From assembly GCA_029783825.1 (NCBI GenBank), contig JAREIK010002261.1, positions 69,157 through 133,156 on the forward strand: a stretch of DNA of 64,000 nucleotides, given 5' to 3'. Source of the DNA: Sapria himalayana (Eukaryota; Streptophyta; Magnoliopsida; Malpighiales; Rafflesiaceae). A model generated the notes under the pieces. It did not search any database, was not told the DNA's origin, and saw only the letters and a list, made by a program, of their open reading frames with translations. The translations under genes and the position numbers were made by a program. Of this stretch, positions 1 through 11,365 are shown in pieces; within the stretch, counting starts at the first letter, position 1, and each line of letters opens with the position of its first letter.

Positions 1-240
1 TTAGCAAGATAAATGAGATTTTCCGTTGCTAAATGAAAATAATGATGGATGATTCCCTAGCTAAAGTGCTAGTCTATAAATTTTAGTGACGGATATAGTC
101 CTTAGCTAAATAAATTTAGCGATGAAAAATCCGTCTCTAATTTTAATATTTCCCTAGCTAAATTAGCTAGTGAAAATTCACTAGCTAAATTCGCAAGAGA
201 TTTTTCCCTCGCTAATTTAGCAAGAAATTTTTCCCTAGCT
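1..240. repeat. CACTA subterminal repeats, far end of element 1
   Basis: Short degenerate direct and inverted motifs of the types CCCTAGCTAAATTAGC and TTAGCGATGAAAAATCCGTC recur every 30-50 bp. They match in reverse complement the repeats at 58765-59144. Such arrays are the usual transposase-binding zone of plant CACTA elements; the terminus itself lies just upstream of the window. Confidence 0.75.
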
Positions 241-690
241 ATTTTAATTTCAAAATTAATTTCAGAATTTAAATTATTTTAAAATTTTTTAATAATATTT
301 AATATTTTTATAACAAATTGAATAAAAATTAAAACTATAAATAATTTATAATAAACAAAAAATAAAATCATTTAATATCTTTTTGTAATTCAATATTTTA
401 CATAATTGAAACAAAAAAATAACAAAATTTTATTTCATCTTATTCATTAATGTATCTACCGACCATTCATAAAGTATAATATATCCATTCATTGACTTTG
501 CTTTCTCTCCCCCTCCTCCTCTGATCATCATTTTTCTACTACGACAAAGCTGTCCGTGTCACGGCATGTAATGTCTAGTGAAAAATCTCATCACTTATAA
601 AAGCATTGTATGAGGAACAATGTGATCATATCTGTCAAAAATTTTATTCACTCCGTCAAATTAAAAAAAGTTATGTTTTGATATATATAT
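241..690. other. AT-rich spacer shared with element 2
   Basis: There is no gene. About 430-660 aligns by eye, in reverse complement, with 58370-58570. Shared words include AATGTCTAGTGAAA, ACTTATA, GGAACAATG and CCATATCTGT-like strings. It is a conserved internal block of the element family rather than coding DNA. Confidence 0.6.
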
Positions 691-885
691 AATCTTGCAG
701 TATATATTAAAATATGTACAATTATTTCACTCGTACATATATTACTATAGTATTTGTACATAAAAACAACAGTATTATGTGTACATATAAACTGAGTACA
801 AATATACTCAGTATATATGTACATAAAATACTACAGTATTATATGTTCGTATTTACTGACTTTATTCGTACGTATATACCTCATT
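691..885. repeat. Palindromic TATGTACATA / ACTGAGTATATA repeats
   Basis: A run of self-complementary words (TATATGTACATA, CTGAGTA, TACTCAGTATA, ACTATAGT) is arranged as interleaved palindromes. The same repeat class occurs at 47170-47540, 57280-57420 and 58112-58310 in element 2, so it belongs to the element family. Confidence 0.65.
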
Positions 886-889
886 TCGT

Positions 890-1425
890 GTTGTTGCTGC
901 TACTCTCGCATCCGCTCCTGTCACTGTTGTCGTTGCTGCTATCACTGCCAATACCACTGCTATTATCGTCATTGCCGTTGATGCCTCTACTATTGTCATT
1001 GTCACCGATGCCAACATTGCTGGCATCACTACTGTCGCCGCTGGCCTCTGCCACCCCTGACGGTGTTACCGTTGCATGTCGTAGTTGCCACTGCCACTAC
1101 TACTAATTCTGCCATCAATCCTATCATTGCCTCCTTTGCCACAACTTCCAGTGCTACCGCTGATTCTTGTGCAGCCGCTGCTACCACCACTACTGCCACG
1201 GTCACCGCTGCTTCTTGTGCACCCACTACTATCGCCACTACCGCCGTTGCTTTCAGTGCAGCTACTGCTGCTGCCACCATTGCCACTCCCACTGCTCCCG
1301 CCCCTACTGCCGCCACTGCACCCTCATTGTTGTCGTCGCCACCACTGCCGCCTCTACCACTTCCGCTGCCACTTCCGCCGCCACCGCTTCCATCGATGCC
1401 ACTGATGTCGCTGCTACTGCTGCAT
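890..1425. repeat. Triplet-repeat island (imperfect GCC/ACT/GCT triplets)
   Basis: This is a GC-richer block of imperfect trinucleotides (GCTGCTACC, CCACTACT, GCCGCC) in otherwise AT-rich DNA. Several frames stay open only because of the triplet periodicity. They give Ala/Thr-, Leu/Pro- and Gly/Ser-rich low-complexity peptides, none with a recognisable domain. A homologous inverted block lies at 57730-58110. It could be a decayed low-complexity exon captured by the ancestor or a simple repeat; I cannot tell which. Confidence 0.6.
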
Positions 1426-1611
1426 GTAAATTTTATCAAGATGGAGATGAAGATGGAAATACATATAACAATATGAATTAATACACAAGGACATGGAACA
1501 TGAAAATTCTCAATCACAAATTTGTGGGTCCATATATCATTAGTAACTATTGAAGTGAATCACATACTCATGAGTTAATGTACTACAACATATTCATGAC
1601 ACATATTTTCA

Positions 1612-1788
1612 TAGCTTAGTTCAGATGGTAAGGGCGAGCAATGAGCTCCGGGAATATAATATATTCATGAGATCATAGGTTTGAATCTTACCTTTAAATT
1701 GAGGGAAATGTATCAGCTCATACTTACCTAGGATTAGTCGAGGTGCATGCAAATTGACTCGAACATTCATGGGTCACAAAAGAAACAT
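1612..1788 (+). mobile_element. tRNA-derived SINE-like element
   Basis: A Pol III type A-box-like string (TAGCTTAGTTCAGATGGTA, from 1613) is followed by a B-box-like GGTTTGAATCTTACC at 1678-1692. Downstream comes AGGATTAGTCGAGGTGCATG (1730-1749) and GACTCGAACATTCATGGGTCACAAAAG. That last block resembles the conserved body and 3' tail of common plant SINEs (GGATTAGTCGGGGTGCG... CCCGGACACC... A-rich tail). It is degenerate and no target duplication was identified. The assignment rests on remembered family features. Confidence 0.55.
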
Positions 1789-3400
1789 ACTAGAGCTGAC
1801 TCTGCCCTACCTGATTTTGACCCCAAACCCACTGTCTGCTTGTCGAGATGGTACCACCATTTACACGATGTTCTACAATAGCAGTAGTACAATGCGCTCG
1901 ACATGACACATATTTTACAAACTCTGCCTCTAACTGCTTCACTTTTCATGGGTGCCTTTTACCCTATTCAGTGCCCATCACCCAATTGACCAAATTCATT
2001 ATTACCTAATCAAATATCTGAACATATAAGAGCCTAAATTTGTGCAAAGTTATGAACGAGTACACTTGAACATAATAAGAACAAAATAGTAAAGGGGGTA
2101 TTTGTTTGACTATTATGAGGGAGAAATGAAACAAGCATAAACTACAATTTTGTCCAATTAATTTTTGATTTTGCAGAACTACCCATCAATATCCTAAAGT
2201 ATAATATACAATCATATGGGATAAAATGAGAAAATAGAAAACATATGTTATCATGTATACATTTCAATTCCCATAAAATGACATGTATACAAGTAGAAGC
2301 ATACCACTTGCTTCAAGCTCCAAATAATTTTTTCTATTAAATATTTAAGTTTGACAAAAAATGAAACATATGAAACATAACCATACCCAAACATCACTAT
2401 TTACTTCAACCTAGAGTGTTGTATATAGTTTGTTTTGATAATCTGTTTGTATAATCAAATATTTATATTTTAATAGTTTAATGTAAATGTAGAAAAGTAT
2501 ATATTAAAAGGCCGGGAATACAGCAGCAGCACAATAACGAAGGTCCCACTGTCTGGTCATGGTCGGAGAAATTTTAGAAACAGAGCCTGACCCGTCCGAT
2601 GATTCAACCCGCTCCGGTTAAATGAACCGAGAAAATTTTAATATAAAGTGTTTTTATTTTATTTTTTCGGGTTACTAATTTCGTAATCTGGAACTGTTCA
2701 TCCTCTCTCTCTCTCTACGCAATTTATCACGACTATTTATGTGATGCACATACTTTAAGACTTTTGATTTAGTTTAATCTGTAATGCATAAGCATTTTCT
2801 GGTGGATGTAGCTAATCGTACTGAGCAATAGTGAACCACATTATTTCATGTGTTTCTTTTGTGGGCTCTATTCTATTTTTTATTCAATCATGCTTGGATT
2901 GTGGATTGAATATAAATCTTTTGTTGTTTTTGTTGTTCTTTCTTCTTCTGTATCTTAAAATCAGAACTATGGAAGCATAATTACCCAACATAGAGTAATC
3001 ACCATTAACCAGCAACATACTGCAACGATCATTGATTATTGCCCAACACCATCAATGACTAGCATTAATTGGTACTATCAACAATGACAATGTTTGTTTC
3101 ATCAATATTATGGCCAAAAACTAGTAAGAGTTTCAGTTATAACAAGGGAGAGAAGGAGAAAAAGAAAAATAAATATATTTTTTCATTATTTTTAAAAAAT
3201 AATATATATATATATATATATATAGTTGTGATAACTCACATTTCATGTGCTCTTATACAATATATAAATATAACAAGAAATAAAAAAATTAAAAAAATAT
3301 GCTTACACTGTTACACATTAAATTAAACCTCAAACACAACCACTTTAAGCTAGCATGTATATGTCACAAATTCTCAACTCGAAAAATAGAAAAAAACCTT
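1789..3400. other. AT-rich filler without recognisable genes
   Basis: No convincing coding sequence is present. A slightly GC-richer patch at 2510-2640 (GGCCGGGAATACAGCAGC... CCCGTCCGATG) may be old captured DNA. A short CT run lies at 2702-2716 and a TA run at 3204-3223. Confidence 0.5.
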
Positions 3401-3479
3401 ATTGTTTGAGCACATTCGTGAAATATCTATAATTTTTTCATTGATATGTATGTATATAATTACTTTCAAATTATTCTAG

Positions 3480-5900
3480 ACCTTCTCCCATTAAAGTACA
3501 ATCAATCTAAATATATTTTATTTAGTTATTGAATATCAAATAAGCATCAATATCAAGTTGTCTAATTATTATAATAAAGCATTATAAACATCTAAATTTG
3601 TAAACAGAACTCTTCCAAAAAAATGTTTGATCCACTGGATCTCATAAGCAATCAATGTAATATATACATACTCTGTATCTACATAAAATCTAAAAATCAT
3701 GATATACCACTTACTTTTCTAAGAAATAAAATTTCTATAAAAATATATAAAATTATATAATAGATATTTTCTTTTTAATCATTTGAGTTCAATTAGAATT
3801 TGTGTAAACCTTTATCTAAATATATAACTCATCTCTGAATGATATCTCATGTTCTAGAACACTCTTTACAAACATGAAAATCAAAAGAATTAGACACATA
3901 TTAGCATATCTATGAGAATCTAAGTACTACTCTCTAATCATTATTAGGTAGTTCAGCTTTCATACAATTATACTATGTCTAATAGAATCAACTTATAAAC
4001 AAGTAAATATGAATAGGTTTACACTCTGATTAAGTAGTAAGCCATTGAGCATATATTCAATCATATCAAAATCAGACAAAATATTTAAAGCAATTCTTCT
4101 CAAAAGAAGAAATTATATCTCAATACTCATGAAATATATAAAATATCTCAAATTCTTTATTTAGAACTCAACTTATATGAACCATTTCAATTTCAATATA
4201 CCCTAGATGATAATTATCTATAATCAAAATATCAACATACATTAATAATTTCACATCTTATCCTCTTGATTTATTTTGATAGAAATAAGAATAACCTAAC
4301 ACATATCTCATAAAATCAAAAGTAATGAATGCTAAAGAGAATATATTAAACTATACCCTATAAAATTATTACAATCAATAAATAACCTTTCTAGTCTACC
4401 AATCATGTATATGCTCCATAAAATAGTGAATTCTGACAAATGATGTATAAGTACCTCTTCCTTAAAATCATTATGAATAAATATATTCATCATATTTAAC
4501 TGATATACAATCTACATAAAACATATAATAATAAAAAATAATAATCTAATAACAATCACCTTAGTCACAAAAAACGTATCCCAATAATCATTTTATTTTT
4601 TGTATATCTCTTAGCTATCAACTTAGCATAAAGTCAATCAACCTTCAATTCAATTCCAGTCTTCAATGAAAATGCCCAATTACATTCTATTGCAATATTA
4701 CCTAAAAATTTCAAAATAAAATCATTAGTATAATTAGATATCATTGCATTAAGTTCAACCAACATAATATATTAACTTTAATGACTAATAATCTAGAAAA
4801 AAAATATCAAGGATCATATAATTATTAAGAAAGGACAAAAAATTAAAATATATAATATCAAAATAAAAATAAGAAAATATAAGTAATACTAAGTGCCTAA
4901 CTGAACATATCTTTGGTTTTTTCTATAGTATAATAGGAAGCTCCAATTCACTATTTCAAATTAAATCATCTAATGTGGGCAAGATTAATATGGGAAAGGT
5001 TATTGATATATCTATCAAGTACATACCTCTAGGTCAAGATCATCAAGTTTTCAAAAATTTCTCATTTTGTTCGTCAATAGGACACTCATACTAGCTGAAA
5101 GCATCACTACTCTCTTCAAAATTAATTTTCTACACTACAATAATAATTATTACAATAAATCTCTAAGATAGAAGTTAAAATAGTTGTTACCCTACAATGA
5201 AATAATTATATCACAATAGAACACTCATACTATGCTCCTTTTCCTACATGAAAGAAAAGCATCACTACTCTCTTCAAAATTAATTTTGCTATTAGTCTCA
5301 GACACAAAGATAGAAGTTAAAATAATTGTTACACTGCAACGAAATAATCTTATCACTATGGAGTCCAAATAGCTCAAAGATAGAGTCAATGAAAAATAAT
5401 GTATCATTAAAGAAAATTATATTCACACTCATAATAATCTTTATGGCCTCTAATAAGTAACATATATATCTTTTCTAAGTATCATTGTACTTAACAAAAG
5501 CAGACTTTATAGCACAAATAGTTATCTTCTCACTATCAAAAAAAATCTTAAATAAAATAAATACACTCAAAAATCTTAAGCAAAGAATAAAAAAATTCTC
5601 ATAAATATAAAAATTAATATTAGCTACAATCTAAGAATACTAAAAACAACATCCAATTGAATAAGAATTTATTTGTTGACACCACTTCTTTTCAAAAATA
5701 ACTAAGAAAACGCATATGTAATAGAAATGCCTTAATTATCGCAATTAAATATTAGTTCTTTCTTTCAGCTATCTAATTCATTGCATAAGTTCTAGAACAT
5801 GATATCTAATTAATCATTTTATGCTTTTCAAAAAAATAAATCATCTCATGTTGATGTTCCCTATTAGTCCTTTACTTTAAATATCAAATGTGTAATATCC
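3480..5900 (-). pseudogene. Degenerate Copia retrotransposon pol
   Basis: Translating the minus strand through many stops and frameshifts gives blocks in Copia order. Near 5395-5520 is the integrase C-terminal motif (VKYNDT.KRYICYL then KIIMSVNIIFFND, compare GY...KGY...P...KI.VSRDV.F.E). Near 4590-4700 is the start of the reverse transcriptase (AKLIAKRYT, compare KARLVAKGYTQ, then a DTF-like motif). Near 3640-3760 is a weaker RNase H-like stretch (GIS.F and IAYEIQWIKHF, compare SGYVFLLGG and KEAIWLR). No LTRs were identified. It is an inert relic inside element 1, oriented opposite to the window. The assignment is by eye only. Confidence 0.5.
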
Positions 5901-5929
5901 AAATTTACTCTACTAAGATGCATAACTAA

Positions 5930-7020
5930 TAAAATATTTCATTTATATAATCATTACATATTATGTATTATGAAATCTAATTAGAATCACATTTGATGAC
6001 TATCCACACTCTCATTATACATTTGCATTTATTATTAAAATTTTACAAATATATTAACTCATATTCTATTATACAATTCACAAATTCTAGAAAGAAATGC
6101 AAATTGAAACCCTCTAATTTTTCTTCTACTCTTACAACAACATTAAAACCTCCACTAATAATTTATAGTCCAGACAATAGGACATTAGGTGGAATGTTCA
6201 AAAAATCAAATACTACTGAAAGATATAATATTTGGTATATTTAAGATCATTATCCTACTGATTTTTTGTACAATAAACTAATTTTTATGGTTAGCATTAG
6301 CAACAACAACCTCAAAATTCAGTTTATGTTTTAACTTTTCTAATTCATTCAGATATTTAGGTTCACTAAGGAAGACAAACAAAACTAGAACATTATACAT
6401 TTAAAATAAGTTTCAAATGGCACTATTGAGATGAATGAGTGGTGAAATACTTCATTTATCTAATCATTACATATTACATAGCATTATATCAAGTCAAAAT
6501 CACATCTTTTGACTATCCTTTCTCTAATTATACAAAGTGAATAAATTATCAAAAACATTCAAATATACTTACTCACATCCTACTACACAAGCTACAAATT
6601 CTAGAGAAGAACGTAGATTAATACCCTTCCTCACTAATTATTCTTTCATTCTTACTAAAACATTAAAATATTAACTAATAATTTATGGCCTAAACAAAGA
6701 GAACTGAGTTATTGCAACCAATAACTTGCTTTAGAATTACCTCTTGTTCTTTTCATACACCCCCATTAAATTAGTTAGAAAATAGGATGTTTAAAAAATT
6801 AAAAAACCACTCAAGGAGATAATATTTGGTTCATGTTTATGACGATTATTATGATACTCATTTTTTGTCCCATAAACTATATTTTATGGTTAGCATTAGC
6901 AACTACAATCTCAAAATTCAATTTATGTTTTAACTTTTCTAATTCATCCAAACACATAGGTTCAATAAGAGAAACAAATGACACTGACACACCATACATT
7001 TTCCATAAAGACAAATGACA
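5930..7020 (-). pseudogene. Tandemly duplicated LINE endonuclease-like relic
   Basis: Two diverged copies of a ~510 bp unit lie head to tail (about 5930-6440 and 6441-7020). They share TAATCATTACATATTA, AATTCTAGA and TTATGGTTAGCATTAGCAAC. On the minus strand each encodes a broken stretch such as SLIEPMCLDELEKLKHKL, then NFEIVVANANHKI and a decayed W/FMGQ. This resembles the 'EP ... lGF ... vaN ... gKIWvFW' region of plant L1-type LINE endonucleases. Reading frames are interrupted. The LINE identity is moderate; the duplication is clear. Confidence 0.45.
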
Positions 7021-8800
7021 CTGACATTAACACATAATGTTCTTTTCAAATGTCACACATAATGTTCTAATCATCTTAATATTTTCATGTTACAATCAAA
7101 CTACGTTTTTATTTTCCATAAAATTTATAATCATAAACAAAATTTCAAATCCTTTTTATAAATCAATAACTATATATATCTAGTGCTATAGGAATGTCAG
7201 ATACACACCCTGAGATATCTTTACCAATCGCTATATTCTTAATGTCATTGAAATTTCTTATCTACTCTAATCCCAAGGAACATATAAAAGTCGAGAAAAA
7301 ATATGAGATGAATCTGAGAGAGAATGAAAAGAGATGATAAAAAAATAATATATATCTAATATAATTATTAATAAAAATAATAAAATATCTCAAACTATCA
7401 TTTATAATCATCCTACAAAAACCCTAAAAATCTTACTGAATCAGATGACATATATCTATCCTAACATTCTCATATTGTGAATACTAAGAAATTGCAGTAT
7501 ATTTTTCTCATTGATATCCCTCACAATCAATAAATATTATTTACTTGATGTGATGTCACTTTTTCTAATTGATAGTAGAGGCATCAATATACCTCATGGT
7601 CCATCTCATCATTCTAACAAAACTCATATACAAAAAATACATGACAAAAAAAGAACAACATTATCATTGTCATGGCCCATGGTCAATACAACAATGTCAC
7701 TGTCTAAAAGCCTAAAACAATATTAAAGACTTAAGACTAAACAAAAACGAATGTGATCACTTAAAACATGAGTATTGACTCCTACTAAATATATAACCCA
7801 AGAATTTTGAGTAAGATGGTGGGAAAAACTAAACATAAATATGTGTTGTAGTTTTATTCAACTATTATATTTAATTTTATATTATTTGATGAGATAGGCT
7901 ACCCATTTTTTTTGCTTGTTAAATAAAAGATATGCATCAAAGTGATTACCAAAGACACTAATTAAAACAAGGGTCAATCTTTAAGCTATCATTGAAATTT
8001 TTGTTGAATCTTCTAATATAAAAGAATAATTAAAAAATTTAAATGTCCAACAATTATAAAACTATAGTGATAAAAATTACTAATTATTCAGATTCTAGTT
8101 AATCATATTTATTTAGAATCTAGTTGATCATATTTTCTAATTTACCAATTATTTATTGACAATAAAAAACATATCAATATTTTTAGATACTAGTATAAAT
8201 GAACCATAAGATAATACTTGAAATTATATGTAAACTTTTTTTGATCACATACTTTCTTAAAAAATATACTTTTCTGCTTTCATCTTATTATATTTTATTA
8301 TGAAAATTAACAAGCCAAATATATACCTTCCATTTAAATCTTTCAAGATTATACAAAGAACTTAAATGTAAATTATCATTGCATTATAAATATATATATG
8401 ATAATTAATCCTTATTGCTGATAGTCATACCACCAATCAATCTTGAGATATATAACAAAAACTCTAATTGAGTTATAATTTCCAATTTTTTTTCAAGTTT
8501 TGTATTTTAGATATTTATGCATTAGTTTAAATAAAAATGTTAGATTATCATATTAATTTTATTTAATTTCAAATATGTTTTTACATTTTAGCTTGTATTT
8601 AATATTAGTGACATGTTTTGTATAAAAACACTCTATATATATTTTTTGTATCATGTATTCACATTTTAGATTAATAAAATGTATGGGACATTTTTGTTCA
8701 ATAATTCAACATGAACAAAATTTTCAACATCCACATTGTTTTGCTAGCTAACAAAAAAAAATGAACCATATGTAGAAATAACTTAATAAAAAAAAAGAAA
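7021..8800. other. AT-rich filler
   Basis: Extremely AT-rich with no convincing gene. Short open stretches such as 7511-7726 carry no recognisable motif and fall in decayed retroelement-like sequence. Confidence 0.5.
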
Positions 8801-8805
8801 GCAAA

Positions 8806-9109
8806 CCCCATGTAAAAAGTGACCCATCAGAAGCCACAACTGTGGTATGCTCTCTGCCACATGATATATCCAACCACTGAGCATTGTCACCAGCTGGGAA
8901 TTCAAAGAGCTCTAGACGAAGTGGTTTTGGTATTCACAATTGACACTCTTTTCCATTTCTTCCTGTTTGCCAACTCTGATTATACCCCCATACATAAATC
9001 ACAATATTTGTTGCAGAAACCATGGGCATTGCAGGATTCCCTAAAATATCATTCATGTCCATCATACTATTGTGCCACTGACCATCATCAGTTGAAAAGA
9101 CTGTATGAC
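8806..9109 (-). pseudogene. Captured exon of an RCC1-repeat (UVR8-like) host gene
   Basis: On the minus strand this reads as part of an RCC1 beta-propeller protein. It encodes YVWGYNQSWQTGRNGKECQL, a stop (TGA at 8936-8934, possibly from a CGA arginine codon), then IPKPLRLELFEF, then DISCGREHTTVVASDGSLFT, then WG at the left edge. 'WG.N..GQ.G' and 'I.CG..H....S.G.LFTWG' are the repeat hallmarks of the family, which acts in chromatin, GTPase and photoreceptor proteins. The block is flanked by intron-like sequence: ATTTTAG just before 9109 and G|GTTTGC with a T-rich tract after 8807. It therefore looks like genomic capture, not a retrocopy. One stop and the missing remainder make it non-functional. 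Which RCC1 gene it came from is unknown. Confidence 0.65.
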
Positions 9110-10013
9110 CTAAAATGACCATGACCATAACAACATTGAGTGAATTACAAATAACAAGAAAAAATCAGCTTGATTTTGATTAGTTTGCAGAATCATTTAA
9201 ATAATTAACTAAAAATAAACCAAATAAAATCTACCAAAAATCAAAATTTCCTTAAATAGATAACTTTAATCATAATCTAAGAGGGAAAAGTCAGGATTAC
9301 TAGTAAACAAATCAGTCATCAGAACTAAATCAATCAACTATTCTTGAACTGATTACAAACTTCTACAAAATCATTTAACAATCAAGGTTTAAATGTAAAC
9401 AATCGTGACATCAAATTAAGAGATTCTTTACAATGAAAATGGAATAACAAGTTTTTCAGATGGGACAAAATAAGATCCAATGAAAATCACAATTCATAAA
9501 CAATCATATATAGATATGATTTAAAAAATTGTGCAGATTGTGAAACTATGGGGTAAATGTAACCCAATAAAACTGAAATTGATAATGAAATTTATGGAAC
9601 AAAATGATTTTAAACATCAAAAGAATGCTAAGCTGCACCTTGAGTGTAAGATTTGGTGGACTTGAATAGTAAAAATGAACCTTTCAATTTGAATACTTAA
9701 AAAAAAGCGTTTGACTTAAATACTTAAAACGAACCTTTCGGCTTGAATACTAAAAACAAACCTTCCAACTTGAATACTCAAAATAAACAACAAAGTACGC
9801 GAACAAACTGAATTCTATAAGCAACTACTTGGGCAGAGATGCTTGTTCAATCAAAGAAATGGGTAACTAAAGATTCATCCTTGAAATGAGTCATTCAGGT
9901 CCAATGATATGAAATCGATTTAGAAGATGATCGAGTGAACAATGTTGTTAAGAGATGAGTCATTAATAAGTTTGTGTTATTTTAAAGATTCACGAATGTT
10001 ATTATTTTAAGGT
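9110..10013. other. AT-rich spacer with a short tandem repeat
   Basis: No gene. At about 9665-9785 there are four imperfect copies of a ~27-36 bp unit (AACCTTTCGACTTGAATACT followed by an A-run). The rest could be intron sequence of the captured RCC1 gene. Confidence 0.5.
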
Positions 10014-10621
10014 GGAATTATATTTTGGGGTATCCCCTTAAATATTTAAAAAATTTAAACTGATCTTTTAATATTAAAAAAAAAGACACCAAACATAAAA
10101 AAATAAAAAAAATCTAGACACTTGAATTCATAGTCATAAACTGCCCTCACCCCTCTCTACTACCCCTCACCCTTCCCCCTCACCCTTGCCCCTCTTCCTA
10201 GCCCCTCGCCCCTCTCCAAGAACTCCACGACAGAGCTCAACGGAGCTGCACCATGGATCTCAGGGGAGTTCGTAGAGAGGGGCGAGTGGAGGGGGGGTTA
10301 GGGAAGAGGGGCGAGGGAAGAGAGGAGAGGGAAGAGGGGCGAAGGGTGACGGGTGAGGGGCAAGGGTTGACAGGTGAGGGGCAAGGGCGAAGATGAGGAG
10401 CAAATGGTAACGGGTGAGGGGCGGGAAAAAGGACAAGGGCGAGTGGCAGGGGAGTGAACGAGGGTGAGGGGCATGAGAGAGTGGTGAGGGTAGTTTAAGA
10501 TTTATGAATTTGAGTGCAATGGTTTCGAATTTATTTATAGTTCGGTGCTTTTTTTTAAATGTTAAAATATTAGTTTCATATTTTAAAATATTTTTGGGGG
10601 AGTACTCCAAAATATAAATCC
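10014..10621. mobile_element. Foldback (MITE-like) element with C-rich/G-rich arms
   Basis: A long imperfect inverted repeat spans ~608 bp. The left end (GGAATTATATTTTGGGGTAT) pairs with the reverse complement of the right end (GGATTTATATTTTGGAGTAC). AT-rich sections follow, then C-rich 10145-10220 facing G-rich 10262-10490, with a ~40 bp loop at about 10222-10262. The G-rich arm is built of GAGGGGCGAGGG-type words and contains runs of four to seven G. Its right end abuts the CACTA subterminal array directly. The open frame on the minus strand here is a by-product of the low-complexity arm. No target duplication was identified. Confidence 0.65.
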
Positions 10622-11345
10622 GTCGCTAAATCAAAAATTTTATTAGCAATGGAAAATATGTCGCTAAATCAAGTAATTTATTAGCAAGGGAGAATTCATC
10701 GCTAAATCCATCGCTAAATCAATGATTTTATTAGCAAGAGAAAATCCATCGCTAAATCATAGATTTTATTAGCAAGGGGAAAACTATCGCTAAATCCATC
10801 GCTAAATCATAGATTTTATTAGCAAGGGAAAATCCATCGCTAAATCCATCGATAAATCATAAATTTTATTAGCAAGGGAATATGTGTCGATAAAACCATC
10901 GCAAAATAATGGATTTTATTAGCAAGGAAATATTCGTCGTGAAATTCATCACTAAATCAAGGATTTTATTAGCAAAAAATATTTCGTCGCTAAATCCATC
11001 GCTAAATCTAGGATTTTATTAGCAAGGGATATTTCGTCACTAAAATAGTCACTAAATCAAGGGTTTTATTAGCAAGGAATATCCTGTTGCTAAATTCATC
11101 GTTAAAATCTCCGCTTTTTATGAGCAGAATTTACAAAAATTTTCCGTTGCTAATTCATCACTAAATTCGTCGCTATATCCCCCACTTTTCTTTAGCAGAA
11201 TTTTCAAATTTTTTTCCCTCGCTAATGCATCATTAATCCGTTGCTATTTTTTTTTCACAAAAAAATCATCAATCCCTTGCTATTCCCTAGCAAATCCCTT
11301 GCAATTTAGTTAGGGTTTGATCTCTAGCTAAAATTCCCTAGCTAA
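10621..11345 (-). repeat. CACTA subterminal tandem repeats, near end of element 1
   Basis: Roughly a dozen ~50-60 bp units are built from GATTTTATTAGCAAGGG followed by one or two copies of CATCGCTAAATC. They grade toward the terminus into CCCTAGCTAAATT motifs. In reverse complement they correspond to 26419-27258 of element 2. This kind of array is the expected transposase-binding region. Confidence 0.85.
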
Positions 11346-11350
11346 ATTGA

Positions 11351-11365
11351 TATTTTCTTGTAATG
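11351..11365 (-). repeat. Terminal inverted repeat of element 1
   Basis: TATTTTCTTGTAATG is the reverse complement of CATTACAAGAAAATA and agrees with plant CACTACAAGAAAA termini with one change in the CACTA core. The GATA array begins within a few bases, so this is a sharp element/array boundary. Confidence 0.75.

Larger units (their letters stand above)
1..11365 (-). mobile_element. CACTA element 1 (reversed, non-autonomous, left end cut by window)
   Basis: The right end at 11351-11365 reads TATTTTCTTGTAATG, the reverse complement of a degenerate CACTACAAGAAAATA-type terminus. It is preceded by a dense array of subterminal repeats (10621-11345). The other end is represented by related repeats at 1-240. 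Positions 1-1420 are, in reverse complement, recognisably the same sequence as the right part of element 2 (57.7-59.1 kb), and 10621-11365 matches the left end of element 2. Element 1 is therefore an inverted relative. By comparison with element 2 only about 150 bp should lie outside the window, giving a total near 11.5 kb. No transposase was found inside; the interior is a patchwork of Copia, LINE, SINE and captured gene pieces. The grouping is inferred from ends and shared internal blocks. Confidence 0.8.

Noticed and set aside
1029..1517. 162-codon Gly/Ala/Val-rich frame and overlapping Leu/Pro and Ala/Thr frames
   Set aside because: Open on several frames of both strands because of triplet periodicity. 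No domain, so kept only as a repeat island.
1612..1692. A possible tRNA gene
   Set aside because: A- and B-box-like motifs are present, but no acceptor stem or cloverleaf can be drawn. A SINE remnant explains them better.
10260..10610. 116-codon Pro/Ser/Leu-rich frame
   Set aside because: It lies in the G-rich/C-rich arm of the foldback element and is low complexity.
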